This document shows, piece by piece, positions 46,964 through 56,230 of a stretch of DNA of 64,000 nucleotides. This DNA comes from Cohnella cholangitidis (GTDB lineage: Bacteria; Bacillota; Bacilli; Paenibacillales; Paenibacillaceae), in NCBI RefSeq assembly GCF_014107495.1, contig NZ_CP041969.1, positions 1,857,001-1,921,000 on the forward strand. Direction: 5' to 3'. The notes beneath the pieces are model-generated. The model was not told the DNA's origin and did not search any database. It saw nothing but the letters and a program-made list of their open reading frames with translations. The stretch's first letter is position 1, and every line of letters starts with the position of its first letter. Made by a program: the position numbers and the translations under genes.

Positions 46964-47785
46964 TTAGATGCTCCAATGCTGCCAATCCTGCTGACGCTTC
47001 TCGTGACTCGCCAGCCATTCGAACGTCGTTTGGTACAACTCTCCCTTATGCACTCCTTTGGAGTAAGTGTGATCCGCTTGAAATACGATATTTTTGTCGC
47101 AGCGTCCTTCGCCTCTCAGCCAGAACGTCTTTTCCAGCAGGAAGCTATAGTCGGCGGGAATAATATCGTCCGACGTTCCGTGCGCGATGAACACGTCTCC
47201 GTGAAACTTCGGCGCCTCCTGGAAAGGCTGGTGCTGCTGCAACGATTCGAAAAATTCCGGCTTCAGCTTGTAGCCGAGATAGTCCGCTTGGCCTTTTTTG
47301 ACGGTCTCGTCATACACGTCGCGTCCTACGATTCTCAGGATATCGTTGAACGGATACGCTACGGGCGACCATAACGCCAGAGATTTGACGCGGCGATCCT
47401 TCGTTCCCGTTAGCAGAGCAACCGCTCCGCCAAGGCTATGGCCTAACAATGTCACCCTCAGCGGATCTACGCAGTCGAGGCTCAAGCCGTAATCCAATAC
47501 CGCGCGAGTCTGGGCAATCATCGAATCCAATCCGTGTTCCCCATACACTCCGTCGCTTTCTCCGCAGCCCGCGTAATCGAATCGAATGACAAGGAAACCC
47601 CTTTTTGCAAGCTCCCTGCTTGCTAACAAGAACAATCTATCAACTCCGATACGGCTGCCGATAAATCCGTGGCAGATAACGACGAGAGGCATCTTCTTCT
47701 CGGAGCATCCTCCGTCATTGGCCGGATAATGGATCGTAGCCGTTAAATTCAAGTCCTCATGGCGAATCGTCAAAGGTCTTTCCAT
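46964..47785 (-). CDS. alpha/beta hydrolase
   Basis: 273 residues from ATG 47785 (MERPLTIRHED), with GAGGG eight bases upstream. The nucleophile elbow is GHSLGG (LLGHSLGGAVALL, Ser about 115), the oxyanion segment VICHGFIGSRIG, and the late acid and His lie in FIAHGTSDDIIP and FQADHTYSKG. It resembles serine aminopeptidase/esterase hydrolases of the S33/S9 type; the substrate is unknown. No membrane helix or signal is seen. Confidence 0.85.
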   Translation of the reverse strand: MERPLTIRHEDLNLTATIHYPANDGGCSEKKMPLVVICHGFIGSRIGVDRLFLLASRELAKRGFLVIRFDYAGCGESDGVYGEHGLDSMIAQTRAVLDYGLSLDCVDPLRVTLLGHSLGGAVALLTGTKDRRVKSLALWSPVAYPFNDILRIVGRDVYDETVKKGQADYLGYKLKPEFFESLQQHQPFQEAPKFHGDVFIAHGTSDDIIPADYSFLLEKTFWLRGEGRCDKNIVFQADHTYSKGVHKGELYQTTFEWLASHEKRQQDWQHWSI

Positions 47786-47884
47786 AATCGAATCCCTCAT
47801 TCCATTAATTCCGATGTATTTACTATGAATTAAACTTTAACACCGTTCCATAAATCTGTCAACCGATTGAGATTAATAAAATTG

Positions 47885-47947
47885 TTGTAATATAACCTAA
47901 CATAAAGGTATAATTCTCAGTAGATTTTGCGATTGGTGTGATATAAT
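47885..47947 (+). promoter_or_regulatory. two candidate promoters of the serine hydrolase gene
   Basis: TTGTAA (47885-47890), 18 bases, TATAAT (47909-47914). Second, an extended -10 TGATATAAT (TATAAT at 47942-47947) with no clear -35. Both read towards the ATG at 47989. No copy of the BlaI-type dyad of 18666-18712 occurs here. Confidence 0.5.
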
Positions 47948-47988
47948 ATAACGCAAAAATCAAATTACAACTTAGGAGATTGATCCCG

Positions 47989-49383
47989 ATGAAAAGATCA
48001 AAACCGCTTTTATGGAAAGTGATGTTAGCCGGAGTTCTCTCAATCGTAGCCGTTACGCCGCATTATGGCAAAGCTTCCGCAGCTTCTTCCCCCGCAATTT
48101 CGTCTGTCGGCTGGTCCGAGTTAACAGATGTAATTAAACCTATCATCGATTTGGCCAATAAAGCCGGAATCCGGGTATCCGTTGGCGTTAGAGATCTTAG
48201 CGGAGCATACGGCAACGAGAAAATCCTTCTCGGCGACGATTCCGTGTACAAGCCTGCTAGCACGATTAAGCTAGCCTTAGTATCCGCATTGATGCAGCAA
48301 GTTGATTCCGGCACGAAAAAATTAAGCGATACCGTAAAGGTCGAGCCCGAAGATGTCGTTGGAGGAACCGGTTCTCTGCAAAAGGAAACTTTCCCGCAAG
48401 ACGTCACTATCGACAGATTAGCCCGGCTGATGATCACTCAATCCGACAATACGGCCACCAACGTGCTAATCGATGCGGTCGGTCTGGACAACGTGCAGAA
48501 GGTAATGGATCAACTGGGGTTGAAAGTGATGCACCTCGGCCGCAAGATGTTCGCTTCCGCGCCTACGCCCGAACAGGACAACTATATCAATGCGGAAGAC
48601 CTCGCGACATTGCTTGAAAATATTTATAAAGGGAGTTTCTTGAGCGACAAATCGCGTAACCAGATCATCAGCTGGATGTCCGCTCAGGAAGTGAACACGA
48701 AGTTCGGGGCCGCTTTGCCCGATGCGCCGATCGCCCACAAAACCGGAGAGAACGCGAACGTCACCCATGACGTCGGCTATTTCTTGGTTCCCGGACACGA
48801 GATCGCCATCTCCGTTATGACGGAAGTAAACACGACAACCGATTTCGACACCGCGCAGAAGATCGGCAATCCAATCGTTCAGAACGTAGCCAAAGCGGTA
48901 TACGGTTATTTGCTCAACGGCGATTCATCGAGCGGCGATTCCACGCCGTTAACGCGCGCGGACTTCGTCAAATTGATCGTTCCCGTGCTCGGACTTCACT
49001 CCTCGGAAAGAGATTATTCTTTTACCGACGTCACCGCGGATAACCCGCTAGCGCCATATATCGCAGCCGCCAAGAAAGCCGGTATCGTCAATGGCGTCGC
49101 GTCCGGCCGCTTCGGTCTGGACACTCCGATCTCCCGCGCGGAGCTGATCTCTATGTACGTTCGCGCATACGAATACGTTCATGGCGAAATCTCGGGCTAT
49201 TCCTCCGAGCTAAGCTATAAGGATAGCGATGAAATCGCCGCATGGGCGCATGAGTCTCTGTTGAAAGCCCAGCACTTGGGCGTAGCCAAAGGATACCCGG
49301 ACGGCACCGTTCGCCCGTCGCAACAAGCAACGCGGGCGGAATCTCTAAAGATGGTCGAGCGCCTTTGGTTCCCGAACAACTAA
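47989..49383 (+). CDS. SLH-anchored class A beta-lactamase-like serine hydrolase
   Basis: 464 residues. A signal peptide (cleavage near ASAAS, about 30) is followed by a Beta-lactamase2-type domain with all three active-site motifs: S91-T-I-K, S152-D-N and K251-T-G. The omega-loop glutamate of true class A enzymes was not located, so it may be a peptidase or weak beta-lactamase. From about residue 320, two to three SLH motifs (RADFVKLIVPVLGL; YPDGTVRPSQQATRAESLKMV) would hold it on the wall. ATG 47989 has AGGAG ten bases upstream; an in-frame TTG at 47980 is too close. It is monocistronic. Confidence 0.85.
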   Translation: MKRSKPLLWKVMLAGVLSIVAVTPHYGKASAASSPAISSVGWSELTDVIKPIIDLANKAGIRVSVGVRDLSGAYGNEKILLGDDSVYKPASTIKLALVSALMQQVDSGTKKLSDTVKVEPEDVVGGTGSLQKETFPQDVTIDRLARLMITQSDNTATNVLIDAVGLDNVQKVMDQLGLKVMHLGRKMFASAPTPEQDNYINAEDLATLLENIYKGSFLSDKSRNQIISWMSAQEVNTKFGAALPDAPIAHKTGENANVTHDVGYFLVPGHEIAISVMTEVNTTTDFDTAQKIGNPIVQNVAKAVYGYLLNGDSSSGDSTPLTRADFVKLIVPVLGLHSSERDYSFTDVTADNPLAPYIAAAKKAGIVNGVASGRFGLDTPISRAELISMYVRAYEYVHGEISGYSSELSYKDSDEIAAWAHESLLKAQHLGVAKGYPDGTVRPSQQATRAESLKMVERLWFPNN

Positions 49384-49393
49384 CGCTAGCCGA

Positions 49394-49428
49394 TAAAACC
49401 GGACGAGCCTAGCTCGGCCGGTTTTTTT
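49394..49428 (+). terminator. terminator of the serine hydrolase gene
   Basis: AACCGG-A-CGAGC pairs with GCTCG-G-CCGGTT over a CTA loop, followed by TTTTTTT, 13 bases after the stop. Confidence 0.9.
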
Positions 49429-49520
49429 GCGGTTTGGATTCCGAGCCGTTAGGGAAACCTAAACCCCATCTAGCAAGATGCCAATCCATCCCTGACATCC
49501 ATGATAAGGAGTTGACGAAT

Positions 49521-49640
49521 ATGGAAAGCTTCGTCCAATGGATATCCGACCACCCCGAGATCGCTTTGCTTATCGTCGTATCGGTGTTCGCGGTCGGTTA
49601 CGTCATCGCCCACCGAAAAGCATTATTCTACAAAGAATAA
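49521..49640 (+). CDS. 39-residue single-pass membrane peptide
   Basis: MESFVQWISDHPEIALLIVV... : a short amphipathic N-terminus, one hydrophobic helix (about 13-29), then a basic tail (AHRKALFYKE). AAGGAG stands nine bases before ATG 49521, a strong site, and a terminator follows immediately. I do not recognise the family; it is probably a real small membrane protein. Confidence 0.6.
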   Translation: MESFVQWISDHPEIALLIVVSVFAVGYVIAHRKALFYKE

Positions 49641-49684
49641 GCCGCTGGATCGCCTTGATCAAGGCGATCTCAACGGCTTTATTA
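49640..49684. terminator. bidirectional terminator after the small peptide and purD
   Basis: A GATCGCCTT/AAGGCGATC core with outer GCCG/CGGC pairs, TTTATT on one side and TTATTCTTTG on the other. It lies between the convergent small peptide gene and the end of the purine operon. Confidence 0.7.
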
Positions 49685-49703
49685 TGCGTTGAGCTCTTTT
49701 AAG

Positions 49704-50969
49704 TTACACAAGCGCTTTAGCTGCTATGTCCGTACGGTTCTGTTTGCCTTCGAACGTAATGCCGGCAGCCGCGGCGTAAGCGTTGGCCCTCGCTTCGGCA
49801 ATGCCCGCGCCCCGGCCTACAATGCCTAGCACGCGTCCTCCGTTCGTGACGACCTTGCCGTCCTTCAACGCGGTTCCCGCGTGGAATACCAAAGCTCCCG
49901 GAGTATTAACTTGATCCAAGCCTTCGATCGGGAAGCCTTTCGGATACGAGCCCGGATAACCTCCGGAAGCCAGCACCACGCATACCGCGGCTTCGTCGCT
50001 CCATTGGATATCGATATCCTTCAACGTTCCGTCGATGGATGCCAAGAAAATATCGAGCAGATCCGTCTCGAGACGGGGCAGCACGACTTGCGTTTCCGGA
50101 TCCCCGAAACGGGCGTTGAACTCGATCGTTTTCGGACCGTCCTTCGTGATCATCAGACCGGCGAACAGTACGCCCCGGAACGGACGACCTTCCGATACCA
50201 TGGCCCGGGCGGTAGGCTTGATAATATTCTCTATCGAGTCGTCGATGATCGATTGGGGGATGTGCGGCAGCGGAGAATAGGTTCCCATTCCGCCCGTATT
50301 CGGCCCTTTGTCGTTATCGAACACTTGCTTGTGGTCCTGCGCCGGCGACATGGCGCGAACGGTATCTCCGTCCACGAACGCCAAGATGGACATCTCTTGT
50401 CCTTCGAGGAATTCCTCGATGACGACTTTGTCTCCTGCCGCGCCGAACGACTTGTCTACCATTGTCTCTTCCAAAGCCTTGTCCGCTTCCTCGCGCGTGA
50501 AGCAGACGGATACGCCTTTGCCCGCCGCAAGCCCGTCCGCTTTAATGACGATCGGCAGAGACTGTTGCTTGAGATATGCCGAAGCGGCCTCAAAGTCCGT
50601 AAACGTTTCGTATTTGGCAGTCGGAATATTGTATTTGCGCAACAGATCCTTCATGAAGATTTTGCTGCCTTCGATTTCCGCCGCGTTCTTCCGCGGTCCG
50701 TATACCGGAATCGACGCGGCTTCGAATTCGTCCACGATACCCGCCGCTAACGGATCGTCGGGTCCGACTACGACCAGATCGATCGCTTTCTCCTTCGCGA
50801 ACGCCACGAGACGCGCGAATTCAAGCTCCCCGATATCCACGTTTTCCGCCAATTGGGCGATTCCCGCGTTCCCCGGCGCACAGTAAATTTGGTTGATCTT
50901 CGCGCTTTTCCTCAGCGCCCAGATGATCGCGTGCTCGCGACCGCCTCGTCCGATGACTAGAACTTTCAC
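49704..50969 (-). CDS. purD: phosphoribosylamine-glycine ligase
   Basis: 421 residues from GTG 50969 (MKVLVIGRGGREHA), with AGGAGG eight bases upstream. ATP-grasp enzyme: N-terminal GxGxREH phosphate loop, then VIKADGLAAGKGV and EFNARFGDPE. It makes GAR, step 2 of purine synthesis. It is the last gene of the operon, separated from purH by a gap with four palindromes. Confidence 0.95.
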   Translation of the reverse strand: MKVLVIGRGGREHAIIWALRKSAKINQIYCAPGNAGIAQLAENVDIGELEFARLVAFAKEKAIDLVVVGPDDPLAAGIVDEFEAASIPVYGPRKNAAEIEGSKIFMKDLLRKYNIPTAKYETFTDFEAASAYLKQQSLPIVIKADGLAAGKGVSVCFTREEADKALEETMVDKSFGAAGDKVVIEEFLEGQEMSILAFVDGDTVRAMSPAQDHKQVFDNDKGPNTGGMGTYSPLPHIPQSIIDDSIENIIKPTARAMVSEGRPFRGVLFAGLMITKDGPKTIEFNARFGDPETQVVLPRLETDLLDIFLASIDGTLKDIDIQWSDEAAVCVVLASGGYPGSYPKGFPIEGLDQVNTPGALVFHAGTALKDGKVVTNGGRVLGIVGRGAGIAEARANAYAAAAGITFEGKQNRTDIAAKALV

Positions 50970-51011
50970 TTTCGTGCCCTCCTCATTTGCGTTATCGACG
51001 TTAATCGTCAA

Positions 51012-51229
51012 TTTGAACGGTATTCATAACGTTATCGGATAACGCTATTTCAACCCTTCCGTGACCATTCCAGAAAAATAACGTTACCGCGTAACGCTAT
51101 AAGCCTCACCAAGCCCGAATATTCAACCTTAGCGGCTCATTAACGTTATCCGGTAACGTTATTGTGCAATATTGCGTCTATCTATGGAAATAGCGTTACC
51201 GCGTAACGCTATTTCCTGGTCGTGTTCGA
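51012..51229. repeat. four copies of a ~23-bp palindrome between purH and purD
   Basis: Copies at 51026-51048, 51078-51100, 51141-51161 and 51188-51214 follow the pattern (A)TA(A/G)CGTTA-(C/T)CG(C/G)-GTAACG(C/T)TAT. The last is a perfect dyad of 12-bp arms (AAATAGCGTTAC and complement) around CGC. Spacing is about 50-62 bp. No coding frame is supported in this gap. Confidence 0.85.
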
Positions 51230-52777
51230 TTAGTGTTTGAAGTGACGGACACCCGTTACGATCATGGCAATATTGTTGGCATTGGCCGCGGCGATCGATT
51301 CCGCGTCTTTAATGGAACCGCCCGGTTGAATGATAGCCGTGATTCCCGCTTTGGCGGCAAGCTCGACCGTATCTCCCATCGGGAAGAACGCATCGGAAGC
51401 GAGCACGGCGCCCTTCGCTTTGTCTCCCGCTTGTTCGATCGCGATACGAGCCGCGCCTACGCGGTTCATTTGACCCGCGCCGACGCCAACCGTCATGTTG
51501 TCGCTGGCCAGCAAAATCGCGTTCGATTTTACGTGTTTGACGACTTTCCAAGCGAACAGCAATTGCTTAAGCTCTTCATCCGTCGGCTTGCGATCCGTCA
51601 CTACGGTGATATCCCCGTCGCTTAGGCTGTGCACGTCGCTTTGCTGCACGAGCATTCCGCCTTCTACGCTCGTAACGAGCCATTCCGGGTTGCGTTCCGC
51701 GGCGGAAGGAAGTTCGCCGATGCGCATCAAACGGATGTTTTTCTTGCGCTGCAAAATTTCCAACGCTTCCGGAGTGAATTCCGGCGCGATGATAATTTCC
51801 AGGAACAGTTCGCTCAGGCGATTCGCCGTTTCCGCTCCGATCGTCCGGTTAGCCGCGATAATGCCGCCGAAAATCGAAGTCGGATCGGATTCGTAAGCTT
51901 TCACGTACGCCTCGTCGATGTTGGCGCCAATCCCTACGCCGCAAGGGTTCATATGCTTAACCGCAACGACCGCCGGCTCGTTGAATTCCTTAACGATCGC
52001 CAGCGCAGCGTTCGCGTCGTTGATGTTGTTGTAGGACAGTTCTTTGCCATGCAGTTGTTCCGCGGAAGTGATATTCCCCGCAGTGGATAGCGGCTTGCGA
52101 TAGAAGGCAGCCTTCTGGTGCGGATTCTCGCCGTAACGGAGCTCCTGAACTTTCTCGTAAGTGACCGTAAGGCTTTCCGGCAACGGATCGTCCAGCTGTT
52201 TGGCGAAATAGTCGGAGATCAAAGCGTCGTAAGCGGATGTGTGGCGGAATACTTTGGCAGCCAGACGCTTGCGCGTCTCCAGCGTCGTATCGCCTCCGTT
52301 GCGCACTTCCTCCAGCACTTGCGCATAATCGCCGGCATCGACGACAACGGTAACGAAAGCGTGATTTTTCGCCGCGGAACGAAGCATCGTCGGACCGCCG
52401 ATATCGATGTTCTCGATCGCGTCTTCGTAAGAAACGTTCGGTTTGGAGATCGTTTCTTTGAAAGGATAAAGGTTAACGACAACGAGGTCGATATAATCGA
52501 GGTTCAGTTCTTCCATCGCCTTAATATGCTCGGCGTCGTCGCGGATCGCTAACAATCCGCTATGTACCGCCGGATGCAACGTCTTCACTCGCCCGTCTAG
52601 AATTTCAGGAAAACCCGTTACTTCGGAAATGCCGATGACCGGCACGTTTTCCTTCTCCAGCAACGTTTTCGTTCCGCCTGTCGATATCACTTGCACGCCT
52701 TGCTGCGCGAGCTCACGGCACAAATCCACGATTCCGGTTTTGTCCGAGACGCTGACCAGCGCTCTTCTGATCGCCAC
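51230..52777 (-). CDS. purH: bifunctional AICAR formyltransferase/IMP cyclohydrolase
   Basis: 515 residues, normal length. N-terminal MGS-like IMP cyclohydrolase (SVSDKTGIVDLCREL, STGGTKTLLE); C-terminal transformylase with KHMNPCGVG and the late GGSIKD segment. It carries out the last two steps to IMP. It starts 15 bases after the purN stop, with GGAGG before ATG 52777. Confidence 0.96.
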   Translation of the reverse strand: MAIRRALVSVSDKTGIVDLCRELAQQGVQVISTGGTKTLLEKENVPVIGISEVTGFPEILDGRVKTLHPAVHSGLLAIRDDAEHIKAMEELNLDYIDLVVVNLYPFKETISKPNVSYEDAIENIDIGGPTMLRSAAKNHAFVTVVVDAGDYAQVLEEVRNGGDTTLETRKRLAAKVFRHTSAYDALISDYFAKQLDDPLPESLTVTYEKVQELRYGENPHQKAAFYRKPLSTAGNITSAEQLHGKELSYNNINDANAALAIVKEFNEPAVVAVKHMNPCGVGIGANIDEAYVKAYESDPTSIFGGIIAANRTIGAETANRLSELFLEIIIAPEFTPEALEILQRKKNIRLMRIGELPSAAERNPEWLVTSVEGGMLVQQSDVHSLSDGDITVVTDRKPTDEELKQLLFAWKVVKHVKSNAILLASDNMTVGVGAGQMNRVGAARIAIEQAGDKAKGAVLASDAFFPMGDTVELAAKAGITAIIQPGGSIKDAESIAAANANNIAMIVTGVRHFKH

Positions 52778-52792
52778 GAATGAATCCTCCGT

Positions 52793-53446
52793 TCAATTGT
52801 TTATCGTTACTTTGCGTCCGTTCAGCGTTACCCGCCCTTCCGCAATCCAACCTACTACCGTAGGAAGCAGTCCATATTCGGCTTGTTGAATGCGGGAACC
52901 TAACGTCTCCGCCGTATCGTCGTCTCGAATCTCCACCGCTTGCTGGGCGATGATCGGCCCGGTGTCCGTACCCCCGTCGACGAAATGCACGGTAGCGCCT
53001 GTTATCTTCGCGCCGTATTCCAACGCCTGCCCGATCCCGTTAATTCCCGGAAAAGCCGGAAGCAACGCGGGGTGGACGTTAATCATTCGGCCATAATAAG
53101 GTTCGACGAGAACGTTAGTCACGAGCCGCATATAACCCGCCATTACGATCAGGTCGATGCCATGCGCTTGCAGCTTGGCTACGATCTCTTCCTCGTAGGC
53201 TTCCCTTGAAGGGTACTGCTTGGGAGAAAACGAGTAAGTCTCGATCCCGAAATTGCGCGCGCGCTCCAGGACGAATGCGGAAGGCTTGTCGCACACGACG
53301 AGTTCGATCGTCGCATGGACTCGCCCATCCCGCACCGCCTCGGCCAGCGCTTGAAAGTTGCTTCCGCTGCCGGAAGCGAATACCGCTATTTTAAGCGGAG
53401 CGGAAGACGAAATCGCCTTTCCGTCTCCTCCGTTGCCCGCTATCAT
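52793..53446 (-). CDS. purN: phosphoribosylglycinamide formyltransferase
   Basis: 217 residues. An extra N-terminal segment of about 17 residues precedes the usual start of the fold ([16 protein letters not shown]). The catalytic Asn/His lie in [13 protein letters not shown] and the Asp in [12 protein letters not shown]. It transfers formyl from 10-formyl-THF to GAR. The start overlaps the purM stop by 4 bp (ATGA), which fixes ATG 53446. Confidence 0.94.
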   Translation of the reverse strand: MIAGNGGDGKAISSSAPLKIAVFASGSGSNFQALAEAVRDGRVHATIELVVCDKPSAFVLERARNFGIETYSFSPKQYPSREAYEEEIVAKLQAHGIDLIVMAGYMRLVTNVLVEPYYGRMINVHPALLPAFPGINGIGQALEYGAKITGATVHFVDGGTDTGPIIAQQAVEIRDDDTAETLGSRIQQAEYGLLPTVVGWIAEGRVTLNGRKVTINN

Positions 53447-54489
53447 GGCAGCTCAACGCCTTCGAACGTAACGATCTTGGATCCCGCCGTTACCGTACCG
53501 ATGCGATACGCTTGCTCGCCCTGCGCCTTCGCGACCGCCAACGCTTGCTCTGCTTGCTCGGCCGGTACGACGAGCACCATGCCGATCCCCATGTTGAACG
53601 TCGTGTACATGTCGCGATCGGTAATGCTGCCCGCTTGCTGCATCAATCCGAAAATCGGCAACACCGGCCAAGAACCGCGGTTAATATCCGCGTTTACGCC
53701 TTCCGGCAATACGCGCGGAATGTTCTCGATGAATCCGCCGCCCGTAATATGCGCCATCCCTTTGATCGTGATGCTTTCCAGCAGCTTCAGGATTTGCTTC
53801 ACGTAGATGCGCGTTGGTTCGATCAAGACGTCGCCAAGCGTTTTCCCTTCCAATTCAGCCGGTTTATCCGTAAGGGAATAGCCCTTCTGCTCAAGCAGAA
53901 GACGGCGAACGAGGGAAAACCCGTTGGAATGAATACCGCTCGAAGCTAGTCCGATAACCGCGTCGCCGGCTTGAATCGTCGAACCGTCGACCGCTTTCTT
54001 GCGATCTACGATACCGACCGTAAATCCCGCGATATCGTATTCGCCATCGGAGTACATACCCGGCATTTCAGCCGTTTCTCCGCCGATCAAGGCGCAACCG
54101 GCTTGCTCGCAACCGTCCGCGACGCCTTTGACGATCGCTTCGATTTTCTCGGGCACGACTTTGTCGCATGCCAGGTAATCAAGGAAGAAGAGCGGCTCCG
54201 CGCCGGTTACGATAACGTCGTTAACGCACATGGCCACCGCATCGATTCCGATCGTGTCGTGCTTGTCCATCGCGAACGCCAGCTTCAGCTTCGTTCCGAC
54301 GCCGTCCGTACCGCTTACGAGAACAGGCTCTTCGTACTTGTCTTTGTTCAGGCTGAATAGCCCGCCGAATCCGCCGAGCCCTGTTAACACTTCCGGACGG
54401 AACGTCTTCTTGACGTGTTTCTTCATCCGTTCGACCGCTTCGTTGCCGGCTGCGATATCGACTCCGGCTTGTTTGTACGCTTCGGACAA
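53443..54489 (-). CDS. purM: phosphoribosylformylglycinamidine cyclo-ligase
   Basis: 348 residues. The TTG start at 54489 ([19 protein letters not shown]) is chosen: GGGAG stands eight bases before it, whereas the upstream in-frame GTG (54498) would touch that site, and the family begins MSEAYK. Typical motifs are [20 protein letters not shown] and [14 protein letters not shown]. It makes AIR. It is coupled to purN by a 4-bp overlap. Confidence 0.94.
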   Translation of the reverse strand: MSEAYKQAGVDIAAGNEAVERMKKHVKKTFRPEVLTGLGGFGGLFSLNKDKYEEPVLVSGTDGVGTKLKLAFAMDKHDTIGIDAVAMCVNDVIVTGAEPLFFLDYLACDKVVPEKIEAIVKGVADGCEQAGCALIGGETAEMPGMYSDGEYDIAGFTVGIVDRKKAVDGSTIQAGDAVIGLASSGIHSNGFSLVRRLLLEQKGYSLTDKPAELEGKTLGDVLIEPTRIYVKQILKLLESITIKGMAHITGGGFIENIPRVLPEGVNADINRGSWPVLPIFGLMQQAGSITDRDMYTTFNMGIGMVLVVPAEQAEQALAVAKAQGEQAYRIGTVTAGSKIVTFEGVELP

Positions 54490-54531
54490 TGGTTTCACTC
54501 CCAGGTATTGTTTGGCTGCAGCCGCGGTTAC

Positions 54532-54645
54532 GCGACGAACTATCGGGTTTCGCCTGCTGTTGTATTCGCGTAATCATGATGAGATTAAAAGGTTATCACG
54601 CGAATACAAAGGCAGGACGTAAACTCTACACCCGATAGTTGTCGC
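54532..54645. repeat. long imperfect inverted repeat between purF and purM
   Basis: Outer arms GCGACGAACTATCGGGT / ACCCGATAGTTGTCGC and inner arms TGTATTCGCGT / ACGCGAATACA (plus GCCTGC/GGCAGG) pair across 114 bases with internal loops. The transcript would fold into a long hairpin in the 244-base gap. It may be a structured RNA, a processing site or a miniature element. No gene is seen in 54490-54733. Confidence 0.65.
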
Positions 54646-54733
54646 TTCACCGCTCTGACCAAACGTTTTTTTATTGGTTTGTTATAACCGTGTTGGAAAC
54701 TCGCTACCGCGGGCAAAAGCGAAACAACTTCTA

Positions 54734-56230
54734 TCAATCACACCCGCAAGAAGTCAACTTAGCGTCTTCGAATTCGACAGGAGTCGGATAATCGTTGTTG
54801 AAGCAGGCCAAGCACAGACCGCGATTGTACTCGTTATCGTGGCCGCCTACGGAATCGATCAAGCCCTTCTCGCTTAGGAAGTAGAGAGAGTCCGCGTTAA
54901 TCGCTTGACGGATCTCCTCCACCGTCTTGCTGGAAGCGATCAGGTCTCCCGGGTTCGGCGTATCGATCCCATAATAACAAGGATTCATGAATGGCGGCGA
55001 AGTTATTCGCACATGCACTTCCAGGGCGCCTGCTTCGCGAAGCATGTTCACGATCCGGAGCGAAGTCGTGCCCCGCACGATCGAATCGTCGATCATGACG
55101 ACGCGCTTGCCTTCGACGACTTTGCGTACGGCGGACAGCTTCATTTTCACGCCTTTCTCTCGAAGCTCTTGAGAAGGCTGAATGAAGGTACGTCCGGTAT
55201 ATTTATTTTTGATTAAACCTAGCTCGTAAGGAATGCCGGTCTGCTCCGCGTAGCCGATCGCCGCCGAAATACTCGAATCCGGAACGCCGGTTACGATATC
55301 CGCGTCGACGAACGACTCCTGCGCGAGCTGCTGGCCCATCCGTTTACGGGAGGAATGCAAGTTCACGCCGTAGATGTCGCTATCCGGTCTTGCGAAATAG
55401 ATGTATTCCATCGCGCACACCGCACGGCGCTGCATCGGAGCAAAGCGATCTTCGCGCAAGCCGTTCCGATCGATCACGAGCAGCTCGCCCGGTTGTACAT
55501 CGCGTTCGTAAACCGCGCCGATCGTTTCCAAAGCGCAAGACTCGGAAGCGAAGATGTACGCATCTCCTAAACGCCCCATCACGAGAGGACGGAGACCATG
55601 CGGATCGCACGCCGCGATCAATTGGCCTTGCGTCTGGATAAGGAAGGCGAACCCGCCGATCAATCGGGCGAACGCATCCTTAACCGCCTCTACGAGATCC
55701 TTGGGAGAACGCGCGATAAGATGGGCGATAACCTCGGTGTCGCTTGTCGTCTGGAAGATCGATCCCATGTCTTCAAGCTCTTTGCGCACGCCCGGTTCGT
55801 TAACCAAGTTGCCGTTCGTGCAGACGGCTAAATCTCCGCCGCGGTATTTGAACACGAGAGGCTGCGCGTTAGCCAGTCCGCTTCCGCCCGATGTCGAGTA
55901 ACGAACATGGCCGATCGCTTGACTGCCCTTTAACGATTCCAAGCTGTCGCGGTCGAACACTTCTTTGACCAGCCCCATCCCGCGATGGTAATGGAACGTA
56001 CCGTCATCCGAAGTGCAGATCCCGCAACTTTCTTCGCCGCGGTGCTGCAACGCATGCAAACCATAGTAGGATAGGTTAGCCGCATCGGGATGACCGAACA
56101 CCCCGAATACGCCGCACTCTTCCTTTACTTTGTCGAAAATAGAGTCGTTGCTGTTATTGCCCTCGTTGTAATAGTCCCCGGTCCAGAGCTGTGTCACTGC
56201 TGTCCCCCCATTTGCAACACTTGGTTTCAT
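54734..56230 (-). CDS. purF: amidophosphoribosyltransferase
   Basis: 498 residues. The catalytic Cys that becomes the N-terminus after processing is C39 ([11 protein letters not shown]), giving a propeptide of about 38 residues, longer than the short propeptide of Bacillus subtilis. The PRPP loop is [14 protein letters not shown]. Late cysteines ([13 protein letters not shown]) fit the iron-sulfur cluster type. It is step 1 of the pathway. ATG 56230 overlaps the purL stop by 4 bp, supporting the long start. Confidence 0.94.
   Translation of the reverse strand: MKPSVANGGTAVTQLWTGDYYNEGNNSNDSIFDKVKEECGVFGVFGHPDAANLSYYGLHALQHRGEESCGICTSDDGTFHYHRGMGLVKEVFDRDSLESLKGSQAIGHVRYSTSGGSGLANAQPLVFKYRGGDLAVCTNGNLVNEPGVRKELEDMGSIFQTTSDTEVIAHLIARSPKDLVEAVKDAFARLIGGFAFLIQTQGQLIAACDPHGLRPLVMGRLGDAYIFASESCALETIGAVYERDVQPGELLVIDRNGLREDRFAPMQRRAVCAMEYIYFARPDSDIYGVNLHSSRKRMGQQLAQESFVDADIVTGVPDSSISAAIGYAEQTGIPYELGLIKNKYTGRTFIQPSQELREKGVKMKLSAVRKVVEGKRVVMIDDSIVRGTTSLRIVNMLREAGALEVHVRITSPPFMNPCYYGIDTPNPGDLIASSKTVEEIRQAINADSLYFLSEKGLIDSVGGHDNEYNRGLCLACFNNDYPTPVEFEDAKLTSCGCD

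Noticed and set aside
47885..47988. BlaI operator in front of the beta-lactamase-like gene
   Set aside because: No ATTCTAC-N4-GTAGAAT dyad is present; only an unrelated partial match (ATTCTCAGTAGAT).
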